Source of the DNA: Scatonaster sp045598705
GTDB lineage: Bacteria; Bacillota; Clostridia; Saccharofermentanales; Saccharofermentanaceae
Length of the DNA stretch: 35,782 bases
Assembly: GCA_045598705.1 (NCBI GenBank)
Contig: JAZLMM010000057.1
Coordinates: forward strand, 1 to 35,782
Direction: 5' to 3'
The notes beneath the pieces are model-generated. The model worked only from the letters and a program-made list of their open reading frames with translations, made no database searches and had not been told where the DNA came from. Numbering within the stretch: the first letter of the stretch is position 1; each line of letters starts with the position of its first letter. The position numbers were made by a program, and so were the translations under genes. Shown here one piece after another: positions 16,571 to 25,387 of the stretch.

Positions 16571-16583
16571 CGAACATTCGTTC
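16571..16583. promoter_or_regulatory. LexA (SOS) box of recA
   Basis: CGAACATTCGTTC (followed by C) matches the Bacillota LexA consensus CGAACRNRYGTTYC at 13 of 14 positions. It lies between the recA -10 and the start codon, where bound LexA would block transcription. Confidence 0.85.
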
Positions 16584-16594
16584 CTTCGTTATTC

Positions 16595-16623
16595 ATCATA
16601 ACAATACAATAACATAACGTCAA
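16595..16623 (-). promoter_or_regulatory. Sigma-A promoter of recA
   Basis: Minus strand: -35 TTGACG (16618-16623), 17-nt spacer, -10 TATGAT (16595-16600). No terminator of murJ is visible upstream, so some read-through into recA is possible. Confidence 0.8.
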
Positions 16624-16700
16624 GGTTTTTTCGGAAATGTTTTTCGACATTTTTCGGCAAAATTGTATGATTTGTCGATTGATATATATTAGGCTTTCAT

Positions 16701-18338
16701 CTAACTCTCAATGGATTTCCTTCTTTTGAAGAACCGTCCTAGATATTTATTGAAAGCAACGCGCAATTCTTCCATCTTTAGGAAATAAGCACAAGCAAAA
16801 TACATACCAAATCCAATCAATGAACGCCCTCCGAACCATAACAGTGAAATTATCTTACCTTTCATAGAGAATTCCTGCTGCGAGAATGGAATCAGATTGA
16901 TCACGTAAAGAGCCGCCATCATCACAACCAGACATACGAAAGATTTAATGAGAAACAGACGAATCTTCTTAGGTGCCAAGCGCTTGTTTCTGTTATACGC
17001 CCAAACAAGAAGAACCAGTCGAACTAGACAGGAAGCAGAATAGGCTATGGTGATAGACATTGGACCCATATCCATCTCAGCAAATAAATAACACAAACCG
17101 AAATTTACGACCATAGATACAATTCCTGCAAACAGTGGAAACTTCGTATTCTCTATCGCATAGAAGGCCTGGTTGATAATAAAGATTACTGATTGAAGAA
17201 TAATGGACGCGCAGTATCCAATTAAGAACGTAGCAGCAAGTTTTGCATTGTCGTCGGTGTAATTATTAGACCACTGGAATACGGCCTTAACCAGATCCAC
17301 ACGAAGAATGAGGAAAATGCCCGAACACGGAATCGTCAGGAAGAGAGCGTTCTTGATACTTCTTGAAAGAAGATCACTTGAATCTTTAAATTTCTTCGCT
17401 GAATAGAAGCCCGCTAAAGACGGAAGTGCAACGCTTCCGATTCCAACGGCAAAAATACCATAAGGCAGCTGCCAAAGTGTAGATGCATTACGCAAAGCAT
17501 AAATCGATCCTGTCTCATAGCGAGAGGCAAATGAATTAGATAAAAGTAGATTGAGCTGAACAATAGATGCAGAAATCAGAATTGGAACCGCTAACTTAAA
17601 CAGACGACGGAACTCAGGATTCTTAGCATCTAAAGATGGACGATAATAGACGACTTCTTTTCTTCCCATATAGAGCTGGAAAAGAAAATATAGCATCGTA
17701 GCCACGATAATGCCAACACCGGTCATGTAGAGAGAATCCGGGTTAGAAGCACCAAAAGCGATAATGGCTAACAGTACTCCACAGTTGTAAATCGTTGGAC
17801 CAAAAGCCGTAGAACCAAACTTCTTATATGCATTCAGCACACCTATGCACAATGCTGCTAGCATCATGAAGAATATCTGAGGGTACAGTGTTCGCGCCAT
17901 ATTTCCAGCCAGACGAACCATCTCTGGATCTTCACCCTGATAATATAACTTATAGAACTGATTGGAGAATATCTCACCGAAAACAATTGCTATAAGAAGA
18001 ATCAGGCTCATCCATGTAACAAATACACTTACGCCTTTCCAAGTCTTCTTAAGCGTCTTCTGCTCAATCGCACGAGAGAGCGTCGGTGTAATGGCAGATT
18101 GAATCGATCCTCCTACAAGAAGAGCAAACACAAAGTCCGGTATTTGGAAAGCTGCGGTGAAGGCATCACGATATGTGCTATTAAAATAGTGCCCAACTAA
18201 AACATCACGCAGAAAACCGGACCCTTTCGAGAAAAAGAGTCCGATAATCATCACGACAGTCGAGAACGTTACACTTTTTGCAACGGTGTTACTCGGATTC
18301 GGTTCAAGTTTTCTATGTTCAATCTTCTGGCTACTCAT
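16701..18338 (-). CDS. murJ: Lipid II flippase MurJ (MviN)
   Basis: A 545-aa polytopic MOP-superfamily protein that moves lipid II across the membrane. The N-terminal family block is SKGSGFLRDVLVGHYFNST, then AFQIPDFVFALLVGGSIQSAI, with about 14 hydrophobic helices and a short basic tail (RFFKRRKS). The start overlaps the cinA stop (ATGA), so it is translationally coupled. It is the last gene of the proC-to-murJ unit. YtgP-type flippases are the main alternative, but the SKxxGFLRD and PDFxFALL blocks fit MurJ. Confidence 0.93.
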   Translation of the reverse strand: MSSQKIEHRKLEPNPSNTVAKSVTFSTVVMIIGLFFSKGSGFLRDVLVGHYFNSTYRDAFTAAFQIPDFVFALLVGGSIQSAITPTLSRAIEQKTLKKTWKGVSVFVTWMSLILLIAIVFGEIFSNQFYKLYYQGEDPEMVRLAGNMARTLYPQIFFMMLAALCIGVLNAYKKFGSTAFGPTIYNCGVLLAIIAFGASNPDSLYMTGVGIIVATMLYFLFQLYMGRKEVVYYRPSLDAKNPEFRRLFKLAVPILISASIVQLNLLLSNSFASRYETGSIYALRNASTLWQLPYGIFAVGIGSVALPSLAGFYSAKKFKDSSDLLSRSIKNALFLTIPCSGIFLILRVDLVKAVFQWSNNYTDDNAKLAATFLIGYCASIILQSVIFIINQAFYAIENTKFPLFAGIVSMVVNFGLCYLFAEMDMGPMSITIAYSASCLVRLVLLVWAYNRNKRLAPKKIRLFLIKSFVCLVVMMAALYVINLIPFSQQEFSMKGKIISLLWFGGRSLIGFGMYFACAYFLKMEELRVAFNKYLGRFFKRRKSIES

Positions 18339-19600
18339 GAAAGTCTCATTCGGATTAGGTTAAATGCATGTAATACGGCAACGCGACGAACGCGCATACG
18401 ATTACCACTCAAGTGAACCTCCTTCACCTCCGTACCATTCTCATCAGAAATAGCAAGATAAACCAGACCAACCGGCTTAGCAGCACTCTCTCCTGTAGGA
18501 CCGGCAATACCAGTAATAGATACTGCGATATCCGTACCAAGAAGTTTTCTTGCGCCTTCTGCCATCTCCTGTGCGCACTCGCGACTTACAGCGCCAAGAT
18601 TGTCAAGCACATCATTGGATACACCCAATAAGTTCGTCTTTACTTTGTTACCGTAGGAAACGACAGAACCCATAAATACCTGAGAAGCACCTGGAATATC
18701 TACCATCTCGGAAGAAACCATACCTGCTGTACAACTCTCAGCGAAGCACACTGTCTTCCCCTGTTCGAGGAGCATATCGTAAGCCACCTGCTTCAATGGA
18801 CGTGTACCGATTTCATAAATACACTTACCAAATCTCTCTCTCATTGTCTCAACGATAGGAGAAATCAGGTCTCTCTCCTCCTCGTCTCTTGCAATTCGCT
18901 GGGTAATGCGGAACATACACTCGCCTTCGGCAGCATATGGAGCAATCGTAGGATTCGTCTGTGCATCAATCAAATCAGAGATTCGATCCGCGGCATCAGA
19001 TTCACCAATGCCAAACAGATGGACAAACTGTGTCACAAAGCGATACTCACTCATACTCTCAAGAAGTGGGCGAACTTCATTTGTGAACATCAAACCCATT
19101 TCAGACGGTGGTCCCGGAAGCAATACAAAATGAACAACACGGTCTGGATCCTCCGTTGTCGGACAAGAATAATCGAACATCGCGCCAGGCGCTGTACCAT
19201 TATTGTTCTTCAAGATTGTACACCCTTCGGGAAGCATTGCCTGTTTACGATTATTCTTTGGCATATTACGGCAAAGGCGTCTGAAATAATCAACAATACA
19301 GTTGAAGCTCTCTTCGTCAAATACCAGTTCACGATTCGCAACACCCGCTGCTACACTCATGGTAATATCATCAGTCGTTGGGCCAAGACCACCGGTCAGG
19401 ATCAGAAGATCTGAACGCTGAGCACTTTCCTTAATCTGCTCCGCAAGACGTTCCTCATTATCCCCCACCACGACCTGTCGGTAGGAAGGAATGCCAAGAG
19501 ATACCAGTTCTTTGGCTAGAAACTGCGAATTCGTATTGAGGGTATGACCCATCAATAATTCAGTACCAACACAGATAATTTCAGCGGATTGAATGCTCAT
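18335..19600 (-). CDS. cinA: CinA family protein (nicotinamide-nucleotide amidase type)
   Basis: A 421-aa two-domain protein. The N-terminal MoaB/MogA-like domain has ICVGTELLMGHTLNTNSQFLA and LTGGLGPTTDD. The C-terminal CinA domain has CFAESCTAGMVSSEM, VSYGNKVKTNLLGV and SITGIAGP, the NMN deamidase active-site region (S-A-G-rich). The start is the ATG at 19600, five bases beyond the folD stop. The AAAGG SD is 14 nt away, long but the best of three options; an upstream TTG at 19624 overlaps folD. In many Bacillota cinA directly precedes recA; here murJ comes between. Confidence 0.93.
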   Translation of the reverse strand: MSIQSAEIICVGTELLMGHTLNTNSQFLAKELVSLGIPSYRQVVVGDNEERLAEQIKESAQRSDLLILTGGLGPTTDDITMSVAAGVANRELVFDEESFNCIVDYFRRLCRNMPKNNRKQAMLPEGCTILKNNNGTAPGAMFDYSCPTTEDPDRVVHFVLLPGPPSEMGLMFTNEVRPLLESMSEYRFVTQFVHLFGIGESDAADRISDLIDAQTNPTIAPYAAEGECMFRITQRIARDEEERDLISPIVETMRERFGKCIYEIGTRPLKQVAYDMLLEQGKTVCFAESCTAGMVSSEMVDIPGASQVFMGSVVSYGNKVKTNLLGVSNDVLDNLGAVSRECAQEMAEGARKLLGTDIAVSITGIAGPTGESAAKPVGLVYLAISDENGTEVKEVHLSGNRMRVRRVAVLHAFNLIRMRLS

Positions 19601-19604
19601 TTTC

Positions 19605-20468
19605 TTATGCACGACCTTTCTCAATTCTTGTAAAAGCTTCCAATGTATTAGATAGCAACATGGTAATCGTCATTGGACCAACGCCACCCGGTACAGGGGT
19701 AATCGCAGAAGCAATATCTACTACATCATCGAAATCAACATCGCCGCGAACTTTTCCATCCTCACATCGATTGATTCCAACATCGATAATGACTGCGTCT
19801 TCTTTGACAAAATCCTTCGTTACGAAGCCCTGTTTGCCAATTGCAACTATGAGGATATCGGCTTGTTTACAGATTTCTTTAATGTTCTTTGTCCTAGAAT
19901 GTACAACTGTAACTGTGGCATTCTCATGAAGCATAAGCGAAGCAACTGGCTTTCCAACGATGTTACTACGTCCGATGACAACACAGTTCTTGCCTGCCAT
20001 ATCCACATTTGCATACTTGAGAAGTTCAATACAACCCTTAGGAGTACAAGAAACAAGGCAATCACGTCCGATGGAAAGCAGTCCTTTGTTGACTGGATGG
20101 AAACCGTCTACGTCTTTCTCCGGTGCAATCGCACAGATAACGGAGAATTCATCCATATGTTTCGGAAGCGGAAGTTGGCATAAAATACCATGTACATTCT
20201 CATCTTTATTCAAAGTATCAATCAGTTCAAGCAACTCCTGCTCAGAAGCAGTCTCAGGCAGTGAATATCCAAAAGATTTGAAGCCAACCTGTTCGCAAGC
20301 CTTCTTCTTATTATTTACATAAATGGAAGATGCTGGGTCCTCACCAACCTGAATGACAGCAAGACCTGGTTGCTTACCATACTTGGCAGTCAGCTCCGCT
20401 GCCTCTTTACTGATCTTCTCACGAATGAGAGAAGAAAGTTCTTTACCTGAAATAATCGTAGCGCTCAT
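19605..20468 (-). CDS. folD: Methylene-THF dehydrogenase / cyclohydrolase FolD
   Basis: A 287-aa bifunctional enzyme interconverting 5,10-methylene-, methenyl- and 10-formyl-tetrahydrofolate with NADP. Visible motifs: YVNNKKKACEQVGF (catalytic Tyr and Lys), VHGILCQLPLPKH, KDVDGFHPVNKG, VVIGRSNIVGKP for the nucleotide, and the C-terminal TPVPGGVGPMTITMLL. The start at 20468 is fixed by AAAGGAA about 11 nt upstream; thirteen codons were removed from the longest frame. It lies 5 nt after ftsK and 4 nt before cinA. Confidence 0.97.
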   Translation of the reverse strand: MSATIISGKELSSLIREKISKEAAELTAKYGKQPGLAVIQVGEDPASSIYVNNKKKACEQVGFKSFGYSLPETASEQELLELIDTLNKDENVHGILCQLPLPKHMDEFSVICAIAPEKDVDGFHPVNKGLLSIGRDCLVSCTPKGCIELLKYANVDMAGKNCVVIGRSNIVGKPVASLMLHENATVTVVHSRTKNIKEICKQADILIVAIGKQGFVTKDFVKEDAVIIDVGINRCEDGKVRGDVDFDDVVDIASAITPVPGGVGPMTITMLLSNTLEAFTRIEKGRA

Positions 20469-20473
20469 GTGTT

Positions 20474-23254
20474 TTATATTCCTTTCTTTGCCTTGATTTC
20501 CAACCATTGTGCCGGATCAATCAAGATTTTTCTTGGTTTACTGCCCTCGAAAGGACCAATATATCCTTTCTCAGCCATTCGATCAATCAGTCGAGAAGCT
20601 CGCGGATATCCTAAGCTCATCTTTCGCTGAAGAAGTGAAACAGACGCATATCCTGTCTGTACCACAACATCTACCGCATCGTTGAACAGTTCATCTTCAT
20701 CTTCAGCATCCGATCCGCCTCCCATAGAAGATGAGCCTGACTTAGTAGAGTTCACGATTGCCGCTGCAGTCTCCTCGTCATATTGTACCTCATTATTCTT
20801 CTTAATATAACCAACAATATCTTCAACCTCTCTATCGGATACAAAAGCACCCTGACCACGGATTGGTTTGGCTGCACTTTGCGGATAATAGAGCATGTCA
20901 CCTTTTCCGAGTAGTTTCTCTGCACCGCCCATATCCAATATTGTACGGCTATCCACTTGGCTTGCTACAGCAAAAGCGATTCTTGATGGAATATTCGCTT
21001 TAATGACACCAGTGATGACATCCACAGATGGACGCTGCGTAGCAATTAGAAGATGAATACCCGCAGCACGTGCCATCGCAGTCAGACGTGAAATAGACTC
21101 TTCAACTTCCTTAGCTGCCACCTGCATCAGATCGGCTAACTCATCCACCACAACTAGAATTAAAGGAAGAGGCTTCTCACCATTCAATTTCTGGTACTCG
21201 TTGTAACCCTTGAAATCACGTACAGCTGCCTCTGCAAACTTCTTGTAGCGATCTTCCATTTCACGAACCGCCCAATTCAACGCATTGGCTGCCTTCTTTG
21301 CATCCGTTACAACAGGACATAGAAGATGCGGGATTCCATTATAAACTGCAAGTTCAACAACTTTCGGGTCAACCATGATCATCCGCACCTGTTCAGGCGT
21401 AGCATGACAGAGAATACTCATAAGAATTGTATTGATACAAACAGATTTACCTGACCCAGTTGAACCTGCAATCAGAAGATGTGGCATACGAGCCAAGTCA
21501 CAAAGAATCGGACATCCCGGAATATCCTTGCCCAAAGCTACCGTTAACGGTGAATTCTTCGGATCTCGGAATTCTTTGGAATCGAGCAGATTACCAAGAC
21601 TTACCAGTTCAACTTCTTGATTCGGAACCTCGATACCAACAGCCGACTTGCCTGGAATCGGGGCTTCAATACGAATACTCTTTGCTGCGAGTGCCAGCGC
21701 AATATCATCAGACAGATTCGTAATCCTACTTACCTTGATGCCTGGAGCAGGCGTAATTTCAAATCTAGTAATTGATGGTCCACGTGTTACATCGCTCAAT
21801 TTTGTTTCGATACCAAAACTCTTTAACGCAGCGACCAACTTCAAGCCTTCCGGATCCTGCATAGAAGAAGTGTGTTTGGAATGACTCGGCGTATCATGTG
21901 AAAGATAATTCGTTGGTGCAAGCTCATACTTAGTCAATCTAGCATTGGCATTTGAAGTACGAACACGATCGGTCTTGGTGCCAGATTGTGATGCGGAGGA
22001 CGACTTCGTAGAGGTCACTTCCGAAACTGGAATAGAATCCGTAACAACTTGTGATTGGGTGATTGACGTTCTATTCGATGTATCTGGAATCTCTGGAATC
22101 TGATGTTCGTCATCATGAGTGACAGAAGGTTCAGATTGAGTTTGGTCCACTCCACGTAGATTCGGCACTCGAATCTGCGTCCCACCTTCTTCATGGACGC
22201 GATATTCCACAGTAGCGTTCGGATCAACTTTCGGAGATGGGAGAATCATCCCAGGAATAGTCTCTTCAGGGAGATCATACCATTGTGGCTCATTCTCATC
22301 TTCTGTCTTGATTGGCTTCGGTGCTGGTGGATTAGAGAAGCTAAGGTCCACACGAGGTTCAGGAATCACTTCTACTTTTCTAGCTTCCGGAGAAGTATCC
22401 GTGTCATGAGTCAAATCAAAATCAAATACTTTCTCACGTTCAGGCCAAGATTCTTGATTCATCTTAACTTCAGTACCCTCCAAATCAATAAATCCCTGAG
22501 GGCCAGAAGGTTCCTCAAATGGCGAGATCTTAGGATTTAGTATGTAAGATACTCTCTGACCATTTGACTTAGTCTGAAGCTGGCGTTGACGCATCGCACG
22601 TTCTTGCTCACGATATTCACGATCCTGACGAATCACGGCAGATGCTTTCTGTCCTGTTGTCCGAATCGCATTCGCAGTCTTGACAGCCGTATCAGAAATG
22701 CTGACATTGAATATCAGAACGATTTGCGAGATTGTAAAAGCAAACAGAATAATCAGTGCACCGGCTTTAGCCGCCACTGCTCGTAATGCCAGTGCAATTG
22801 AACCGCCTAAAATTCCACCGGAGAGAATGACATCATTCTCCGGTGCCCCCAAAGAAGAAGGTGTCATCCCCATCTTCCAAAGAAGCTTCCACACTTTTGT
22901 CACGTGAACAGTTCCAGCCGGTGGCTCAGCACATGCAGCCTTAACATAAATAGGGCTTACTGTGCACACCGCAAGTATAGAAGATACGCACAAAAGAAGA
23001 ATCAGTACTGAACGAACACGAATGGGTGCAACACCTGGTCTTTTCTCCAAGAAAAAATCGATGGAAGCATAGAACAATATGATCGGGACAACATAGGCAG
23101 ATACACCAATCAACCCAGTACCTACGCCTCGGAAAAGTTTTCCAAGAAAACCCGTTACAGACAAGGGCAAATAGTAAGACAGACTAAATAATACTGCTAA
23201 GAAAAACAGCAGAACACCCGTTACTTCATGTCCTTTCTCAACTTTCTGATTCAT
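20474..23254 (-). CDS. ftsK: DNA translocase FtsK/SpoIIIE
   Basis: A 926-aa septal DNA pump. Four or so transmembrane segments occupy residues 10-190, followed by a Pro/Ser/Thr/Glu-rich linker (about 220-460). The motor has Walker A GSTGSGKS near residue 595 and Walker B LILVVVDELADLM, with ATQRPSVDVITGVIKANIP. A winged-helix gamma domain (about 850-926) contains LQRKMSLGYPRASRLIDRM and GSKPRKIL, which reads orientation sequences. The start overlaps the nudix stop (TGATG), with AAAGGTGG upstream. Whether it acts in vegetative division or in sporulation cannot be told from sequence. Confidence 0.97.
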   Translation of the reverse strand: MNQKVEKGHEVTGVLLFFLAVLFSLSYYLPLSVTGFLGKLFRGVGTGLIGVSAYVVPIILFYASIDFFLEKRPGVAPIRVRSVLILLLCVSSILAVCTVSPIYVKAACAEPPAGTVHVTKVWKLLWKMGMTPSSLGAPENDVILSGGILGGSIALALRAVAAKAGALIILFAFTISQIVLIFNVSISDTAVKTANAIRTTGQKASAVIRQDREYREQERAMRQRQLQTKSNGQRVSYILNPKISPFEEPSGPQGFIDLEGTEVKMNQESWPEREKVFDFDLTHDTDTSPEARKVEVIPEPRVDLSFSNPPAPKPIKTEDENEPQWYDLPEETIPGMILPSPKVDPNATVEYRVHEEGGTQIRVPNLRGVDQTQSEPSVTHDDEHQIPEIPDTSNRTSITQSQVVTDSIPVSEVTSTKSSSASQSGTKTDRVRTSNANARLTKYELAPTNYLSHDTPSHSKHTSSMQDPEGLKLVAALKSFGIETKLSDVTRGPSITRFEITPAPGIKVSRITNLSDDIALALAAKSIRIEAPIPGKSAVGIEVPNQEVELVSLGNLLDSKEFRDPKNSPLTVALGKDIPGCPILCDLARMPHLLIAGSTGSGKSVCINTILMSILCHATPEQVRMIMVDPKVVELAVYNGIPHLLCPVVTDAKKAANALNWAVREMEDRYKKFAEAAVRDFKGYNEYQKLNGEKPLPLILVVVDELADLMQVAAKEVEESISRLTAMARAAGIHLLIATQRPSVDVITGVIKANIPSRIAFAVASQVDSRTILDMGGAEKLLGKGDMLYYPQSAAKPIRGQGAFVSDREVEDIVGYIKKNNEVQYDEETAAAIVNSTKSGSSSMGGGSDAEDEDELFNDAVDVVVQTGYASVSLLQRKMSLGYPRASRLIDRMAEKGYIGPFEGSKPRKILIDPAQWLEIKAKKGI

Positions 23255-23826
23255 CAGACGCCCACCTTTCGAGCAGTCTTGAGTAAGCCAACCATTGTCT
23301 TGGCATCAAAAATCTTATCTTTCTCAATCAAATCGATGGCCTGTTTTAGCGGTATCTTCACAACCTGAAGGAACTCACCGTCGTCCGGATTTCCTTCACC
23401 TACATGCAAATCAGTAGCCAGGAACAGATATATAATCTCCGAACAATATCCTGGAGTCGCATACATTTTCCCCAGACTGACGACGGAACCGGCTTCCATA
23501 CCCGTCTCCTCTTTCAACTCGCGAATCGCAGCAAGTCTCGGATCCTCATTCTTCTCCAATTTACCAGCAGGAATCTCGTAAATCACTTCTTCATAAGGGG
23601 AGCGGAATTGTCTGACCAAATAGACCTGGCCATCGTGATCCAGTGCCACGATTGCAGCACCACCATTATGAAGCACCACATCACGACGAGAATGTGATCC
23701 GTCATACAACTCAACATCCTTGACAACAACCTGGAATACTTTCCCGTCATACGCAACATCACGGGTTACCGTCTTCTCTATCAGTTGTTCATCACGGGCC
23801 GTGATACTTCCCTTCGGTTTATTCAT
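23254..23826 (-). CDS. Nudix hydrolase, ADP-ribose pyrophosphatase type
   Basis: A 190-aa NudF-like enzyme that probably cleaves ADP-ribose to AMP and ribose-5-phosphate. The Nudix box is complete: G-K-L-E-K-N-E at the start, then RELKEETGM. YEIPAGK before it and a Pro about 15 residues after the box (YATPGYCSEIIY) are typical of ADP-ribose pyrophosphatases. The start overlaps rnhA by 8 nt and the stop overlaps the ftsK start by 1 nt. The nudF or mutT-like symbol is not assigned because substrate cannot be fixed from the sequence. Confidence 0.9.
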   Translation of the reverse strand: MNKPKGSITARDEQLIEKTVTRDVAYDGKVFQVVVKDVELYDGSHSRRDVVLHNGGAAIVALDHDGQVYLVRQFRSPYEEVIYEIPAGKLEKNEDPRLAAIRELKEETGMEAGSVVSLGKMYATPGYCSEIIYLFLATDLHVGEGNPDDGEFLQVVKIPLKQAIDLIEKDKIFDAKTMVGLLKTARKVGV

Positions 23827-24280
23827 TGTGACTCTCTCCCTGTTTCTTTGTTGCCGCTACCGCCAATGCATCGCAACGATTGTTATAAACGTTATCAGCA
23901 TGGCCTTTGACCTTAATCCAGGTAATTTGATGTATACCAGAAAGGCGGTCTAATTCTTGCCATAACTCAATATTACTGACAGTTTGTTTCGAACTGTTTT
24001 TCCATCCATTACGTTTCCAAGACACAATCCACCCAGCTGTAAAACCATTGATCAGATAAGCACTATCGCTATATAGTTTCACATTACAAGGTCGCTTCAG
24101 GCAACGAAGTGAACAAATTGCCGCCATCAATTCCATCCTGTTATTTGTCGTAAGTTTCTCGCCGCCAGAGATTTCTTTCTCCACACCACGGCAAATAAGA
24201 ATTGCCCCCCAACCACCAGGACCTGGGTTTCCAGAACAGGCGCCATCCGTATAAATCTCTACTGACTCTAAATCAGCCAC
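23819..24280 (-). CDS. rnhA: Ribonuclease HI
   Basis: A 153-aa type 1 RNase H that degrades RNA in RNA-DNA hybrids. The four metal-binding acids are in place: D12 in YTDGACSGNPGPGGWG, E50 in NNRMELMAA, D72 in YSDSAY and D137 in NNRCDALA, with the catalytic H127 loop KVKGHAD. The start is a GTG at 24280 with AGGAGG about 10 nt upstream, inside the end of proC. It lies 3 nt after proC and overlaps the nudix gene by 8 nt. Together with rnhB this window encodes both RNase H types. Confidence 0.96.
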   Translation of the reverse strand: MADLESVEIYTDGACSGNPGPGGWGAILICRGVEKEISGGEKLTTNNRMELMAAICSLRCLKRPCNVKLYSDSAYLINGFTAGWIVSWKRNGWKNSSKQTVSNIELWQELDRLSGIHQITWIKVKGHADNVYNNRCDALAVAATKKQGESHNE

Positions 24281-24283
24281 AGA

Positions 24284-25087
24284 TTACTTTCCTCCTGCCA
24301 ATGCTTTGGTTTTCACATCCGCCGCGATTACTGAGTCTTCAACCGCAGCACGAAGTCCACCCTTCTCAAGAGCCAAAACACCTTCAATTGTCGTTCCGCC
24401 AGGCGAGCACACCTGATCTTTCAGTACGGCAGGATGTGTGCCTGTCTCCACCATTAGTTTACCGGAACCATAAACGGTCATGGCAGCAATATCTAAAGCA
24501 GTTTTACGTGGTATACCTAGTTTCACCGCTGCATCGGCTAATGCTTCAATGAAGAGCATAACGTAGGCAGGACCTGTTCCGGAGACGCAACCGATTGCAT
24601 CCAATGTTTTCTCATCACAAGGAACGACGATTCCACAAGTCCCTAGAAGCTCATGAACGAAAGTCACGTGTTCCTCTTCTACATTCTGCGTACATACTGC
24701 ACAAACACTCGCACCAACCAGTGCAGGTGTGTTCGGCATCACGCGAACGATAGACGCATCATCAGCAAGAAGACCACTGATTCGGCTAAGTGTAACACCT
24801 GCAGCAATAGAAATGATAACTGCACCAGGTTTTAAAGAATACGCTAGCGTCTTCACTGTCGCATCAAACACTTGTGGCTTCACCGCAAGCAATACATAAT
24901 CCGCATCCTTGACGGCAAGTGCCGCATCAGTATACGGCTGACAACCCGTCTCCGAAGCGAGTTCTGTAACTTTCTTCTCATCTATATCACAAAGTCGGAC
25001 ATCTTTTGCAACTAGAAAACCGCTCTTAATGAAACCACCTACAAGCGCACGGCCCATGTTGCCCGTACCAATCACCGAAAAAATCAT
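24284..25087 (-). CDS. proC: Pyrroline-5-carboxylate reductase
   Basis: A 267-aa enzyme for the last step of proline synthesis, reducing pyrroline-5-carboxylate with NAD(P)H. The Rossmann motif VIGTGNMGRALVGG is at the N-terminus. LLAVKPQ, VRVMPNTPA, SGTGPAYVMLFIEALADAA and the signature LKDQVCSPGGTTIEGVLALE are all present. The ATG at 25087 has GAGGTG 8-13 nt upstream; an in-frame GTG at 25096 is rejected. It heads the seven-gene operon ending with murJ and is transcribed from a promoter interleaved with that of tRNA-Trp. Confidence 0.97.
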   Translation of the reverse strand: MIFSVIGTGNMGRALVGGFIKSGFLVAKDVRLCDIDEKKVTELASETGCQPYTDAALAVKDADYVLLAVKPQVFDATVKTLAYSLKPGAVIISIAAGVTLSRISGLLADDASIVRVMPNTPALVGASVCAVCTQNVEEEHVTFVHELLGTCGIVVPCDEKTLDAIGCVSGTGPAYVMLFIEALADAAVKLGIPRKTALDIAAMTVYGSGKLMVETGTHPAVLKDQVCSPGGTTIEGVLALEKGGLRAAVEDSVIAADVKTKALAGGK

Positions 25088-25125
25088 AACAAACACCTCT
25101 GTTTCGTATACGTTGCTACTCTAAA

Positions 25126-25154
25126 ATCATAACATTCTACTTGACATCATGCAA
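25126..25154 (-). promoter_or_regulatory. Sigma-A promoter of the proC operon
   Basis: Minus strand: -35 TTGCAT (25149-25154), 17-nt spacer, -10 TATGAT (25126-25131). The tRNA-Trp -35 lies in its spacer. Confidence 0.7.
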
Positions 25155-25169
25155 ACACTTGAGTAAACT
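25141..25169 (+). promoter_or_regulatory. Sigma-A promoter of tRNA-Trp
   Basis: Plus strand: consensus -35 TTGACA (25141-25146), 17-nt spacer, -10 TAAACT (25164-25169). Transcription should start about 30 nt before the tRNA. Confidence 0.75.
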
Positions 25170-25207
25170 AATGCATGTTGTTTGAGGTGTTCAGACAAAC
25201 TCATCAT

Positions 25208-25282
25208 AGGGGAGTGGCTCAATGGTAGAGCAGCGGTCTCCAAAACCGCTGGTTGCATGTTCGAATCGTGTCTCCCCTGCCA
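25208..25282 (+). tRNA. tRNA-Trp (anticodon CCA)
   Basis: A full cloverleaf: acceptor AGGGGAG / CTCCCCT, D arm GCTC / GAGC, anticodon arm GCGGT / ACCGC with loop CTCCAAA (anticodon CCA), T arm with TTCGAAT, discriminator G and encoded CCA (25280-25282). It has its own promoter and terminator. Confidence 0.96.
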
Positions 25283-25283
25283 G

Positions 25284-25313
25284 AAGGACTGTTCGCAAGA
25301 ACAGTCCTTTTTT
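25284..25313 (+). terminator. Terminator of tRNA-Trp
   Basis: Plus-strand 11-bp stem AAGGACTGTTC / GAACAGTCCTT with a GCAA loop and a T-run, starting two bases after the encoded CCA. Confidence 0.92.
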
Positions 25314-25332
25314 CTTATATTTGAATATATTG

Positions 25333-25363
25333 AAAAAGCCGTCACAAAGAAACGGTGACGGCT
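25333..25363 (-). terminator. Terminator of the acidic membrane-protein gene
   Basis: Minus-strand stem AGCCGTCAC / GTGACGGCT (arms 25355-25363 and 25337-25345) with a 9-nt loop and five T, convergent with the tRNA-Trp terminator. Confidence 0.85.
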
Positions 25364-25387
25364 AATATGTTCCACGAATATTTGTCC

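Noticed and set aside
16624..16700. A-T-rich inverted repeat AAATGT / ACATTT between murJ and recA as a murJ terminator
   Set aside because: Only 6 A-T-rich pairs, and the T-rich tail is on the plus strand, where no gene ends.
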